5,456 bases of DNA from positions 1-5,456 of the forward strand of contig CAMQVM010000129.1 in the NCBI GenBank assembly GCA_947038135.1. The letters are read 5' to 3'. The DNA comes from an uncultured Rikenellaceae bacterium (GTDB taxonomy: Bacteria; Bacteroidota; Bacteroidia; Bacteroidales; Rikenellaceae). Numbering within the stretch: position 1 is the first letter of the stretch; the number at the start of each line of letters is the position of its first letter. Made by a program: the position numbers and the translations under genes. This document shows positions 1 to 5,361 of the stretch, in pieces. The notes under the pieces were generated by a model. That model made no database searches and had not been told where the DNA came from. It saw only the letters and a list, made by a program, of their open reading frames with translations.

Positions 1-79
1 CTCTTGAAAGGTTCTCTTTGTCTACTGTTTGACCTGCGTGCTGCTGAAGTGTTTCGAAGCGATATGTTTTTTGTGACAT
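1..79 (-). CDS. metY: O-acetylhomoserine sulfhydrylase (MetY), N-terminal fragment cut by the window edge
   Basis: The minus strand reads from an ATG at 79-77 to the window edge without a stop and gives 26 residues beginning MSQKTYRFETLQQHAGQ. The pattern FETLQ-x-HAGQ near the N-terminus, followed by a VD and an SR, is typical of O-acetylhomoserine aminocarboxypropyltransferase, a PLP enzyme of the Cys/Met metabolism family that makes homocysteine from O-acetylhomoserine and sulfide in the cytoplasm. Family members have roughly 430 residues, so about 400 lie outside the window, including the PLP lysine. The start is supported because the conserved motif begins a few residues after the ATG and the upstream sequence is A-rich (CAAAAAAACTAAATACT before the ATG) with no Shine-Dalgarno site. 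It is transcribed away from the ATP-grasp gene and has a long leader. On the plus strand the same bases also give a short open frame (1-81), which looks like an antisense shadow. A related PLP enzyme such as cystathionine gamma-synthase is less likely. Confidence 0.85.
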   Translation of the reverse strand, partial: MSQKTYRFETLQQHAGQTVDKENLSR

Positions 80-166
80 AGTATTTAGTTTTTTTGACAT
101 AGGTATAAAGACCTGTATCGGTTTTATATGTAGTAAAAAAATGTGTGTTTGATTGTATTTGTTTGA

Positions 167-196
167 GTGGTAGGCTCACTAGATACCTAATTCCAC
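167..196 (-). other. Second hairpin in the metY leader (two 4-bp helices with a 3-nt bulge)
   Basis: In the minus-strand transcript GTGG (196-193) pairs with CCAC (170-167). After an AAT bulge, TAGG (189-186) pairs with CCTA (174-171) around an 11-nt loop. A competing 4-bp helix, AGTG (180-177) with CACT (169-166), would use part of the same bases. I could not match the leader to SAM-I, SAM-II, cobalamin, TPP or other riboswitch cores by eye, so this is an unassigned structured leader. Confidence 0.4.
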
Positions 197-208
197 AGAG
201 AAAGGACG

Positions 209-225
209 ATGTGCTAGAAGCACAT
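209..225 (-). other. Hairpin in the metY leader (7-bp stem, 3-nt loop)
   Basis: Arms ATGTGCT and AGCACAT pair perfectly around a TCT loop in the minus-strand transcript. The hairpin covers the last codons and stop of the possible leader peptide, so a ribosome reaching that stop would open it. There is no U-run after it, so it is not a terminator. Confidence 0.5.
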
Positions 226-270
226 TCGCATAGAAAGCATTGAGATATGTAAAAAACTATTATTTTTCAT
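214..270 (-). CDS. Possible 18-residue Met-rich leader peptide upstream of metY
   Basis: A short minus-strand frame runs from ATG at 270-268 to TAG at 216-214 and encodes MKNNSFLHISMLSMRMCF. Four of 18 residues are Met, three of them in the last eight codons, followed by Cys, and the frame ends inside the hairpin at 209-225. It begins 6 nt after the -7 element of the left-reading promoter-like site, so the mRNA could be nearly leaderless. The position upstream of a methionine biosynthesis gene resembles amino-acid-sensing leader peptides. I see no U-tract hairpin that would complete a classical attenuator, and a short AT-rich ORF can arise by chance. Its translation is inference only. Confidence 0.3.
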   Translation of the reverse strand: MKNNSFLHISMLSMRMCF

Positions 271-272
271 AT

Positions 273-303
273 AGTGCAAAGGTATAAAAAATAATTACCT
301 TTG
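273..303 (+). promoter_or_regulatory. Bacteroidetes-type promoter reading right to the ATP-grasp gene
   Basis: TACCTTTG at 296-303 is a perfect -7 TAnnTTTG element. The -33 position, 19 nt upstream, is AGTG (273-276) instead of TTTG, so this promoter looks weaker than its left-reading partner. The predicted start near 309-312 leaves a 5' leader of only about 10-13 nt before the ATG at 322. Confidence 0.6.
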
Positions 304-305
304 CA
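275..305. repeat. 10-bp perfect inverted repeat spanning the divergent promoters
   Basis: TGCAAAGGTA at 275-284 is the exact reverse complement of TACCTTTGCA at 296-305, with 11 nt between the arms. The arms coincide with the -7 elements of the two opposing promoter-like sites, so the symmetry may simply be two promoters sharing DNA. A dimeric regulator site is the alternative. Confidence 0.75.
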
Positions 306-307
306 AA
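277..307 (-). promoter_or_regulatory. Bacteroidetes-type promoter reading left to metY
   Basis: On the minus strand TTTG (307-304) is followed after exactly 19 nt by TACCTTTG (284-277). This matches the Bacteroidetes sigma consensus of a -33 TTTG and a -7 TAnnTTTG. Transcription would start near 270 and leave a leader of about 190 nt before metY. It overlaps the right-reading promoter of the ATP-grasp gene. Confidence 0.7.
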
Positions 308-321
308 TAAAAAAGTAATTT

Positions 322-1221
322 ATGTTGGGTTGGGTTATATATTCTGTTGATTCTTTTAAGAGTCATGCCTTTGATTGGATGGCAAAAGAGGCGTTTGAGT
401 GCGGTGTAGTGCTGAAATTGTATTTTGATAACGAAATTTGTTTTAATAATGGTTTTTTAACTGTTAAAGATGAAAAAGTTGTTGAATTACCTGATTTTGT
501 ACTAATGCGTGGCTACTGCTTTGAGTTATCGCTAGGGTTTGAGGGGCTTGGAGTTCGAGTTTTTAATAGTACTGCTTCTATGATGTTGTCTGAAAATAAA
601 ATGCTTTGTTATCATAAGTTTTATGGCGAGGGGTTGCCGCAGCCTTTGACATTTGAAAATATCGATTGTTATGCTCGGGCGGTAGAGTTGTTGTCGAGCA
701 GTAAGTTTATTTTAAAAAGTTGTGTTGGGTCTAAAGGCGAAAAAGTGTGGCTCGTGGGTGATAAGCAGGAATTTGACGCTGCTAAAGGGCTTTGTGAGGG
801 TAGTTATATTGTGCAAAGTTATATATCTGAGAGCTGTGGGCGTGATATTCGGGTGTGGGTTGTAGGTGATAGGGCAGTTGCTGCCGTTGAGCGTTATAAT
901 AGTAGTTCGTTTAAATCTAATATATTTAGTGGTGGGGTGGCTACTATTGAAGGGGTTACTCCTGAGCTTGAGCGTATATGTGTGGCGGCTACTAAAAGTG
1001 TAGGGTTGGATTTTTCGGGTGTTGATATTCTTAAAGCTGGTGGCTCTGATGAATTTGGTGGTTTTGATAGGTGTGATAGTGAAAAATATAGTGGAAAATA
1101 TCTTATTTGTGAAATCAATGGTAATGCAGGGTTTAGAAGTGCTGCTTCTACTTCGCAGGGTGCAGGGTTGCTTAAAAGTATGTTTGAGTATATTGTTGAA
1201 TCTTCTATCGTTGATAAATGA
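322..1221 (+). CDS. RimK-like ATP-grasp ligase, substrate unknown
   Basis: This 299-residue protein has the layout of the RimK/LysX branch of the ATP-grasp superfamily, enzymes that join an amino acid to a carboxylate through an acylphosphate at the cost of ATP. The N-terminal Rossmann-like part (about 1-85) begins LGWVIYS. The segment NSTASMMLSENKMLCYHKF (82-100) corresponds to the RimK helix with the conserved K. FILKSCVGSKGEKVWLV (129-145) is the ATP-binding strand and glycine loop. YIVQSYISESCGRDIRVWVVG (162-182) and SNIFSGGVA (199-207) match the RimK core. Likely metal ligands are D235 in GVDIL and E264 and N266 in CEINGN. An extra stretch of about 17 residues (about 241-259) lies between these ligands compared with RimK. 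Eleven cysteines is high for this length. No membrane segment or signal peptide is seen. The ATG at 322 is chosen because the first beta strand starts at once after it. The gene stands alone, divergent from metY, and no precursor peptide gene is visible beside it, so neither a RiPP role nor ribosomal S6 modification can be claimed. The coding strand is G/T-rich compared with the neighbouring genes. Confidence 0.85.
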   Translation: MLGWVIYSVDSFKSHAFDWMAKEAFECGVVLKLYFDNEICFNNGFLTVKDEKVVELPDFVLMRGYCFELSLGFEGLGVRVFNSTASMMLSENKMLCYHKFYGEGLPQPLTFENIDCYARAVELLSSSKFILKSCVGSKGEKVWLVGDKQEFDAAKGLCEGSYIVQSYISESCGRDIRVWVVGDRAVAAVERYNSSSFKSNIFSGGVATIEGVTPELERICVAATKSVGLDFSGVDILKAGGSDEFGGFDRCDSEKYSGKYLICEINGNAGFRSAASTSQGAGLLKSMFEYIVESSIVDK

Positions 1222-1294
1222 TTTTTAGGCTGCTGCTTTTAATAAGATGCAATATTTGAAATATTCCTACTTTTTATAGTTTATATGTGCTCTC

Positions 1295-1338
1295 AAAAAA
1301 GGGTGTTTAATAATGTATCAATACATTATTAAACACCC
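1295..1338 (-). terminator. Strong intrinsic terminator of the ddl / NagB-PIG-L transcript
   Basis: The arms 1301-1318 and 1321-1338 are perfect 18-bp reverse complements (GGGTGTTTAATAATGTAT on the plus strand) separated by only CA. On the minus strand the stem is followed directly by six T (plus-strand A1295-1300). It starts 23 nt past the stop of the fusion gene, so it fits as its terminator. On the plus strand the stem is followed by TAATATATAATTTA without a U-run. It may still slow transcripts coming from the ATP-grasp gene, which has no other clear terminator in the 140-bp gap. Confidence 0.9.
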
Positions 1339-1361
1339 TAATATATAATTTATGTAGTTAC

Positions 1362-3302
1362 TTAGAATTTGTAGTTTACAAATACTTCAATAGCTTCATA
1401 TTCAGCCATTCCAAGTTGGTCATAAAGAGCAGCAGTAGACTGAGTTCTATCTTCAGCTCTCTGCCAAAACTCTCGCTTATCTTCACCAGGAAAAGGCACA
1501 ATATCCTTTTGTGAAAGGTGACGATATATAGCGTGACGCTTACGAACAACCTCGCTAGGGCTTAAAGGAACTGCCATATCTACCATATCAAGCTCCCACT
1601 CTTGCCAAGCACCTCTATATAACCATAGGCGGCAATCGTCTAGCCATTTCGATCCACGAGACTTAAGCAGCTCTATCGCTCCAAGAACAGCCTCGATACA
1701 TACACGGTGAGTACCATGAGGATCTGTTAGGTCGCCAGCAGCATATATTTGATTAGGTTGCATCTCTTCTAAAAACTCAGCTACAATCTCTAAATCTGCA
1801 TTTGATAGAGGATTTTTCTTAACTGATCCTGTTTCGTAGAAAGGAAGGTTTAGAAAGTGCGAATTTGTTGTGTCGTTAAGTCCAAATGAGCGGCAGGCAG
1901 CCTTAGCCTCTGCACGGCGTATTGAACCTTTGATACGAAGAAGCTCGGGGCAATCTTCACCTGTCTGGCGTTTTTTCTCTACCAGTTTTACTACCTCTTG
2001 GTATCTATCTTCAAACCCGCACTCACGAGCAGTGTCGTACGATTGAATCACTACATCATCGTGTACTGCTATGTTGCCCGATGTTTCGTATGCTACGTGT
2101 ACGTCATGACCTTGATCTGATAGACGTATAAATGTGCCACCCATAGAGATAACATCATCATCAGGATGTGGTGAGAACAACACTACACGCTTAGGAAATG
2201 GCATAGAGCGCTCAGGACGAGTTGAGTCGTCAGCATTAGGCTTTCCTCCTGGCCATCCTGAAATAGTATTTTGTAGCTCATTAAACACCTTGATATTTAT
2301 GCTAGAGTAGTCACCCTGCTTATTTAATAGGTCTGAAAGGCTATTGTTGATATAGTCTTCGTGTGTAAGTTTTAGTATCGGCTTGTCAACCTTTTGACAC
2401 AACCATATTACTGCTTTACGAGTGAATTTAGGAGTCCAGTCGCAAGTTCCCACTAGCCAAGGTGTCTTAATACGAGTAAGCTCTAAAGCCGCCTCTTCAG
2501 ATAGTATAACAGTGCAATTTTTGTGTGTTTGTAGCTTCGAGCACGGTACACTGTTCGATATTTCACCTTCGATCATCTTAGCTATTGCAGTAGTTTTGTC
2601 TTCGCTCCATGCAAACACAATAACCTTCTTAGCGTTACATATAGTCGATATACCAAGAGTTATAGCACTAGCAGGTATAGAGTTTGCTCCTGCAAAAAAA
2701 GAAGATGATAGCATCATACGTGTGCGGTTTCCTAGTGCCACAAGGCGAGTTTTGCTATTAAGGCTTGTTCCTGGCTCATTAAATCCTATCTGCCCAGCTG
2801 TGCCAACTCCTAAGATGATAAGGTCTAGTCCTCCTTCATCTTCGATCTGCTTCTCGTAGTTTTTGCAGTAGTCGCTAGCCTCTTCGATATTAGATTTACC
2901 CTCGATGATTCTAACATTCTCAGGTTTAATATCGACCTTGCTAATAAACTCATCAACAAGGTTCTTACCACGGCAGTAAGGTTGATCTGCTGTCATTGGG
3001 TAGAATTCATCTAACGAGAATACTACAACATTACTGAAGCTTAAACCCTCCTCTTTGTGCATTCTCACTAGCTCACGATATACAGCTAGCGGAGATAGAC
3101 CTGTCGAAAGCCCAAGGATGCATTTTTTGCCCTGGCTAGCTTTCTCTATGATCTCTGCTGCTACCTGGTCAGCAACCATTTTTTGACCCTCAATTGCAGT
3201 TGTTGCAATTGTTGTAGGTATTAATTCATAACGAGTTACGATATCAATAGGCTCTTTGCCTGGTATCAGACCACCTTTGATAGTTAATTTGTAATTACTC
3301 AT
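1362..3302 (-). CDS. nagB: Glucosamine-6-phosphate deaminase-like / PIG-L deacetylase fusion protein
   Basis: The 646-residue cytoplasmic protein joins two domains. The N-terminal NagB-type sugar-phosphate isomerase fold (about 25-290) shows GLSTGLSP (64-71), SLDEF (96-100, with D98 at the proton-transfer position) and GVGTAGQIGFNEPG (165-178). Canonical NagB reads GxDGHIxFNEP there. The Asp and His of the catalytic set are replaced by A169 and Q171, while the following Glu (E176) is kept. The C-terminal PIG-L/LmbE zinc deacetylase domain (about 370-640) has SPHPDDD (377-383) and DPHGTHR (527-533), giving likely zinc ligands H379, D382 and H532. Such fusions of about 650 residues occur in Bacteroides-type genomes under the name nagB. 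As I recall, they also lack the Asp/His pair, so this looks like a family trait and not decay. Known family chemistry suggests removal of an acetyl group from an amino sugar coupled to sugar-phosphate chemistry. True deaminase activity is uncertain. The gene starts 4 nt after the ddl stop and has an A-rich start region (AATAAATAAAATC before the ATG). It ends before the terminator at 1301-1338. The reading frame is intact. Confidence 0.88.
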   Translation of the reverse strand: MSNYKLTIKGGLIPGKEPIDIVTRYELIPTTIATTAIEGQKMVADQVAAEIIEKASQGKKCILGLSTGLSPLAVYRELVRMHKEEGLSFSNVVVFSLDEFYPMTADQPYCRGKNLVDEFISKVDIKPENVRIIEGKSNIEEASDYCKNYEKQIEDEGGLDLIILGVGTAGQIGFNEPGTSLNSKTRLVALGNRTRMMLSSSFFAGANSIPASAITLGISTICNAKKVIVFAWSEDKTTAIAKMIEGEISNSVPCSKLQTHKNCTVILSEEAALELTRIKTPWLVGTCDWTPKFTRKAVIWLCQKVDKPILKLTHEDYINNSLSDLLNKQGDYSSINIKVFNELQNTISGWPGGKPNADDSTRPERSMPFPKRVVLFSPHPDDDVISMGGTFIRLSDQGHDVHVAYETSGNIAVHDDVVIQSYDTARECGFEDRYQEVVKLVEKKRQTGEDCPELLRIKGSIRRAEAKAACRSFGLNDTTNSHFLNLPFYETGSVKKNPLSNADLEIVAEFLEEMQPNQIYAAGDLTDPHGTHRVCIEAVLGAIELLKSRGSKWLDDCRLWLYRGAWQEWELDMVDMAVPLSPSEVVRKRHAIYRHLSQKDIVPFPGEDKREFWQRAEDRTQSTAALYDQLGMAEYEAIEVFVNYKF

Positions 3303-3306
3303 GATT

Positions 3307-4284
3307 TTATTTATTTAATGTATCGATAATAATCTGGTCGTAAAGCCATCCTAGCGACTTACCGTATGCTCTTACTTGCTGTGGTATGATGCTTTGTTGT
3401 GACATTCCTGGTGTTGAATTAAGCTCTATCATATAAGGTATGCCATCTTTAACAATAAAATCTATTCGTACCACACCACTACAATTCGTTACTTTATATA
3501 TTCGTTTAGATATATCTATCATCTCACTACTGAGCTTAACATCTACCTCTGCTGGAGTAATCTCGCTTGATAAACCCTCATACTTAGCCTTATAATCAAA
3601 AAATTCGGTCTTTGATATTATCTCTGTCAGAGGGAGCGTTGTAATCTCGCCATTTACCATAAATAACCCCTGCCCAAACTCTCTGCCTGCTAAATACTCT
3701 TCAATAATTACTGTATCGCTCTCTTTTAGTGATGCCTCTATTGCCGATATTATATCGTTGGCGTTGTTAACTTTGCTCACTCCAAAGCTACTTCCTGAGG
3801 CGTTAGGTTTTACAAAAAGAGGAAGACCTAGCTCTTTAGCTATGCTATCTGCATCTATTTTATCACCTTTTGTAATAATTATATCTTTAGCTGTTGTTAC
3901 GCCTACTGAGCTTACCACACGCTTACATACCATTTTGTTGAATGTTATAACCGAGCTATCTACGCCACAAGAGGTGTAGGGTAGTGCTATAAGTTCAAAA
4001 TAGGACTGTAATACGCCATTCTCGCCAGGTGTGCCATGTATATTAATATAGGCTACATCAAATGTATACTGCTCATTGTTAAGCATAAACGAGAAGTTGT
4101 TTTTGTCAATGGTGCTCTTTTGGTTGTTATGCTCTACATACCACCTCTGTTTGGTGATAATAACCATATATGGTTCATAGGTAGCCTTGTCAAGGTTGTC
4201 TATTATAAATTGAGCTCCTAGTATCGATATCTGATATTCAGATGAATCTCCGCCAGCCACAACTGCAACTTTTATCTTATTCAT
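3307..4284 (-). CDS. ddl: D-alanine--D-alanine ligase
   Basis: This 325-residue ATP-grasp enzyme makes the D-Ala-D-Ala dipeptide for peptidoglycan precursors in the cytoplasm, the step blocked by D-cycloserine. The N-terminal domain has AGGDSSEYQIS (10-20), with E16 as the conserved substrate Glu, and HGTPGENG (83-90). The central domain has KPNASGSSFGVSKV (159-172) and EEYLAGREFG (195-204). The omega loop reads FFDYKAKY (228-235). R273 and D275 in VRIDF and E287 and N289 in IELNSTPGM match the phosphate- and magnesium-binding set. The Tyr at 235, in the AKY motif, is what D-Ala-D-Ala enzymes have where many D-Ala-D-Lac ligases have Phe. This predicts ordinary vancomycin-binding precursors (from family knowledge, not proven here). 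Length is slightly above the 300-310 residues of E. coli Ddl and typical for Bacteroidetes. The start fits the conserved IKVAVVAGG strand. The gene leads a two-gene unit with the NagB/PIG-L fusion (4-nt gap) and lies 157 bp downstream of rlmF. Confidence 0.95.
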   Translation of the reverse strand: MNKIKVAVVAGGDSSEYQISILGAQFIIDNLDKATYEPYMVIITKQRWYVEHNNQKSTIDKNNFSFMLNNEQYTFDVAYINIHGTPGENGVLQSYFELIALPYTSCGVDSSVITFNKMVCKRVVSSVGVTTAKDIIITKGDKIDADSIAKELGLPLFVKPNASGSSFGVSKVNNANDIISAIEASLKESDTVIIEEYLAGREFGQGLFMVNGEITTLPLTEIISKTEFFDYKAKYEGLSSEITPAEVDVKLSSEMIDISKRIYKVTNCSGVVRIDFIVKDGIPYMIELNSTPGMSQQSIIPQQVRAYGKSLGWLYDQIIIDTLNK

Positions 4285-4318
4285 AATCTTTGTAGATATA
4301 TATTTTGCAACTTTTAAC

Positions 4319-4338
4319 CTCTAACTTTAAAATTAGAG
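4319..4338. repeat. 20-bp near-perfect palindrome in the ddl leader
   Basis: CTCTAA (4319-4324) and TTAGAG (4333-4338) are inverted copies around a TTTAAA core, with one mismatched pair. It lies between the candidate promoter and the ddl start, about 35 nt before the ATG. It could be an operator or an mRNA hairpin. No U-run follows, so a terminator is unlikely. Confidence 0.5.
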
Positions 4339-4373
4339 CGTGTTAACTAGGTGCAAATATGGTGATTTTTTAG

Positions 4374-4381
4374 CAAACATA
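4374..4381 (-). promoter_or_regulatory. ddl: Candidate promoter of the ddl / NagB-PIG-L unit
   Basis: On the minus strand TATGTTTG (4381-4374) is a perfect TAnnTTTG -7 element, which would start transcription near 4367 and give a leader of about 80 nt. The nearest -33-like sequence, ATTGAC (4401-4396), is only about 15 nt upstream, so spacing is poor. A second near-match, CATATTTG (4361-4354), lies 20 nt closer to the gene. The site makes separate transcription from rlmF possible. Confidence 0.4.
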
Positions 4382-4441
4382 CAACAATTTTATTGTCAAT
4401 TTGTGTTTAGTATATCAAATTGTGGTGCTAGGCGTTTATAA

Positions 4442-5338
4442 TTAGTATCTCCACACAACTATTCGGCTGCTTTTATTACCTTTTTTCATCTCAATAACAC
4501 CATATTCGGCAACTTTTACAATGTCGAGCTCCTTAAATATAGGTTTCAAATTTGCCTCTTTAGATACAAGCGATGTAAACCAGCCGCACTGTTTGTTAAA
4601 AGCTCTTCCTTCTCTAATCATACGTGTAATAAACCGTAGTTCACCACCATCGCACCATAATTCATTGTGTTCACCACCAAAATTAAGCGAAGGCTTTTTT
4701 ATATCCCAGCTCTTTTTTACCTCTTTTGTCTCTTTTAGGTTGCGCAATTTGCGTAAATTTGCTTTTTTAGCTTCTTCGTCTGAGCTATGAAATGGAGGGT
4801 TGCATATCATTATATCAAAATATTCACTATCTTTTATTATACCCTTTAATATATAGTTATGAAACTGCTGTAATCGAAGGTCAACTTTTCCTCTTAATAT
4901 TTTATTTCTTTTTACTATTTTCTGTGCATTTTCAATTGATGCTCGGCTTATATCACTTCCTACGAAGCTCCAGCCGAATTTGCTACACCCAAGTATTGGG
5001 TAAATACAGTTTGCACCAACTCCTATATCTAATATTCGCACACCCTCTTTTTTGCCATCTAGCAGCTCTACTATATGTTCAAGATAGCTCTCTCTGCCTG
5101 GAATAGCAGGTGCTAATGCACCCTTAGGGATATCCCAATACTCAATATTGTGATATGCCATAAGCATAGATTTATTTAGGATTTTCACTGCATCAGGGTT
5201 GAAAAAGTCTATTGACATCTCTCCATACCCATTATCTTTAACATATTGTTTTAGATCTGGACACGCTTCTACCAGCTCTTTAAAATCGTAATTATTTGTA
5301 GTTACATTTGTGCTTTTTGCCTCTTTAGACTCTTTCAT
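4442..5338 (-). CDS. rlmF: 23S rRNA (adenine(1618)-N(6))-methyltransferase RlmF
   Basis: The 298-residue protein aligns by eye with E. coli RlmF (YbiN) over most of its length. This SAM-dependent enzyme methylates N6 of A1618 in 23S rRNA. Visible blocks are NNYDFKELVEACPDLKQYV (15-33), SIDFFNPDAVKILN (42-55), PAIPGRESYLEHI (77-89), motif I LDIGVGANCIYP (103-114) for SAM, GWSFVGSDIS (122-131), the catalytic NPPF (180-183), LNFGGEHNELWCDGGE (218-233), WFTSLVSK (253-260) and the C-terminal SSRIVVWRY. The first 15 residues are Lys/Ser/Thr-rich and lack the HPRNxH segment that often precedes YDF in this family. No better upstream start exists, because the -7 promoter element sits just before the ATG. 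The gene has its own promoter-like site and is separated from ddl by 157 bp, so any cotranscription would be by read-through. Confidence 0.93.
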   Translation of the reverse strand: MKESKEAKSTNVTTNNYDFKELVEACPDLKQYVKDNGYGEMSIDFFNPDAVKILNKSMLMAYHNIEYWDIPKGALAPAIPGRESYLEHIVELLDGKKEGVRILDIGVGANCIYPILGCSKFGWSFVGSDISRASIENAQKIVKRNKILRGKVDLRLQQFHNYILKGIIKDSEYFDIMICNPPFHSSDEEAKKANLRKLRNLKETKEVKKSWDIKKPSLNFGGEHNELWCDGGELRFITRMIREGRAFNKQCGWFTSLVSKEANLKPIFKELDIVKVAEYGVIEMKKGNKSSRIVVWRY

Positions 5339-5353
5339 TATATGATATTTTTA

Positions 5354-5361
5354 CAAAGATA
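5354..5361 (-). promoter_or_regulatory. rlmF: Candidate -7 promoter element of rlmF
   Basis: On the minus strand TATCTTTG (5361-5354) matches TAnnTTTG, 15 nt before the ATG. The transcript would start around 5347-5349 and have a leader of about 10 nt. No good TTTG is found at the -33 position, which is A/T-only here. The remaining upstream sequence to 5456 is AT-rich and shows no gene. Confidence 0.55.

Larger units (their letters stand above)
4285..4441. other. Intergenic region between rlmF and ddl
   Basis: The 157-bp gap holds the candidate ddl promoter and the palindrome described separately. It also holds a weak 5-bp inverted repeat, ACAAT/ATTGT (4384-4388/4392-4396), just past rlmF. 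I see no convincing intrinsic terminator for rlmF and no small gene here. Confidence 0.6.

Noticed and set aside
1..81. Plus-strand open frame at the left edge ending in TAG at 79-81, as the tail of an upstream gene
   Set aside because: The opposite strand gives a clear MetY N-terminus with its own ATG over the same bases. The plus-strand peptide resembles nothing I recognise.
167..230. tRNA or SAM-I riboswitch in the metY leader
   Set aside because: There is no T-loop or acceptor-stem pattern, and none of the conserved SAM-I core segments is present.
894..1118. Minus-strand 74-codon frame inside the ATP-grasp gene
   Set aside because: It is antisense to conserved ATP-grasp motifs, with low-complexity composition and no family match.
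322..1221. Graspetide (RiPP) biosynthesis cluster around the ATP-grasp ligase
   Set aside because: No precursor-like small ORF on the plus strand in 80-321 or after the gene, and no transporter or second modifying enzyme in the window.
1251..1265. AATATT-TGA-AATATT inverted repeat after the ATP-grasp gene, as a terminator
   Set aside because: The stem is six A/T pairs with a 3-nt loop and no adjoining U-run, so it is too weak to count as a terminator.
2422..2859. Plus-strand 145-codon frame inside the NagB/PIG-L fusion gene
   Set aside because: It is antisense to the conserved deaminase-like domain and the peptide has no recognisable motif.
4792..5106. Plus-strand 104-codon hydrophobic frame inside rlmF, as a possible small membrane protein
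   Set aside because: It is antisense to the SAM-binding core of RlmF. The Leu/Tyr-rich composition follows from the complementary codons.
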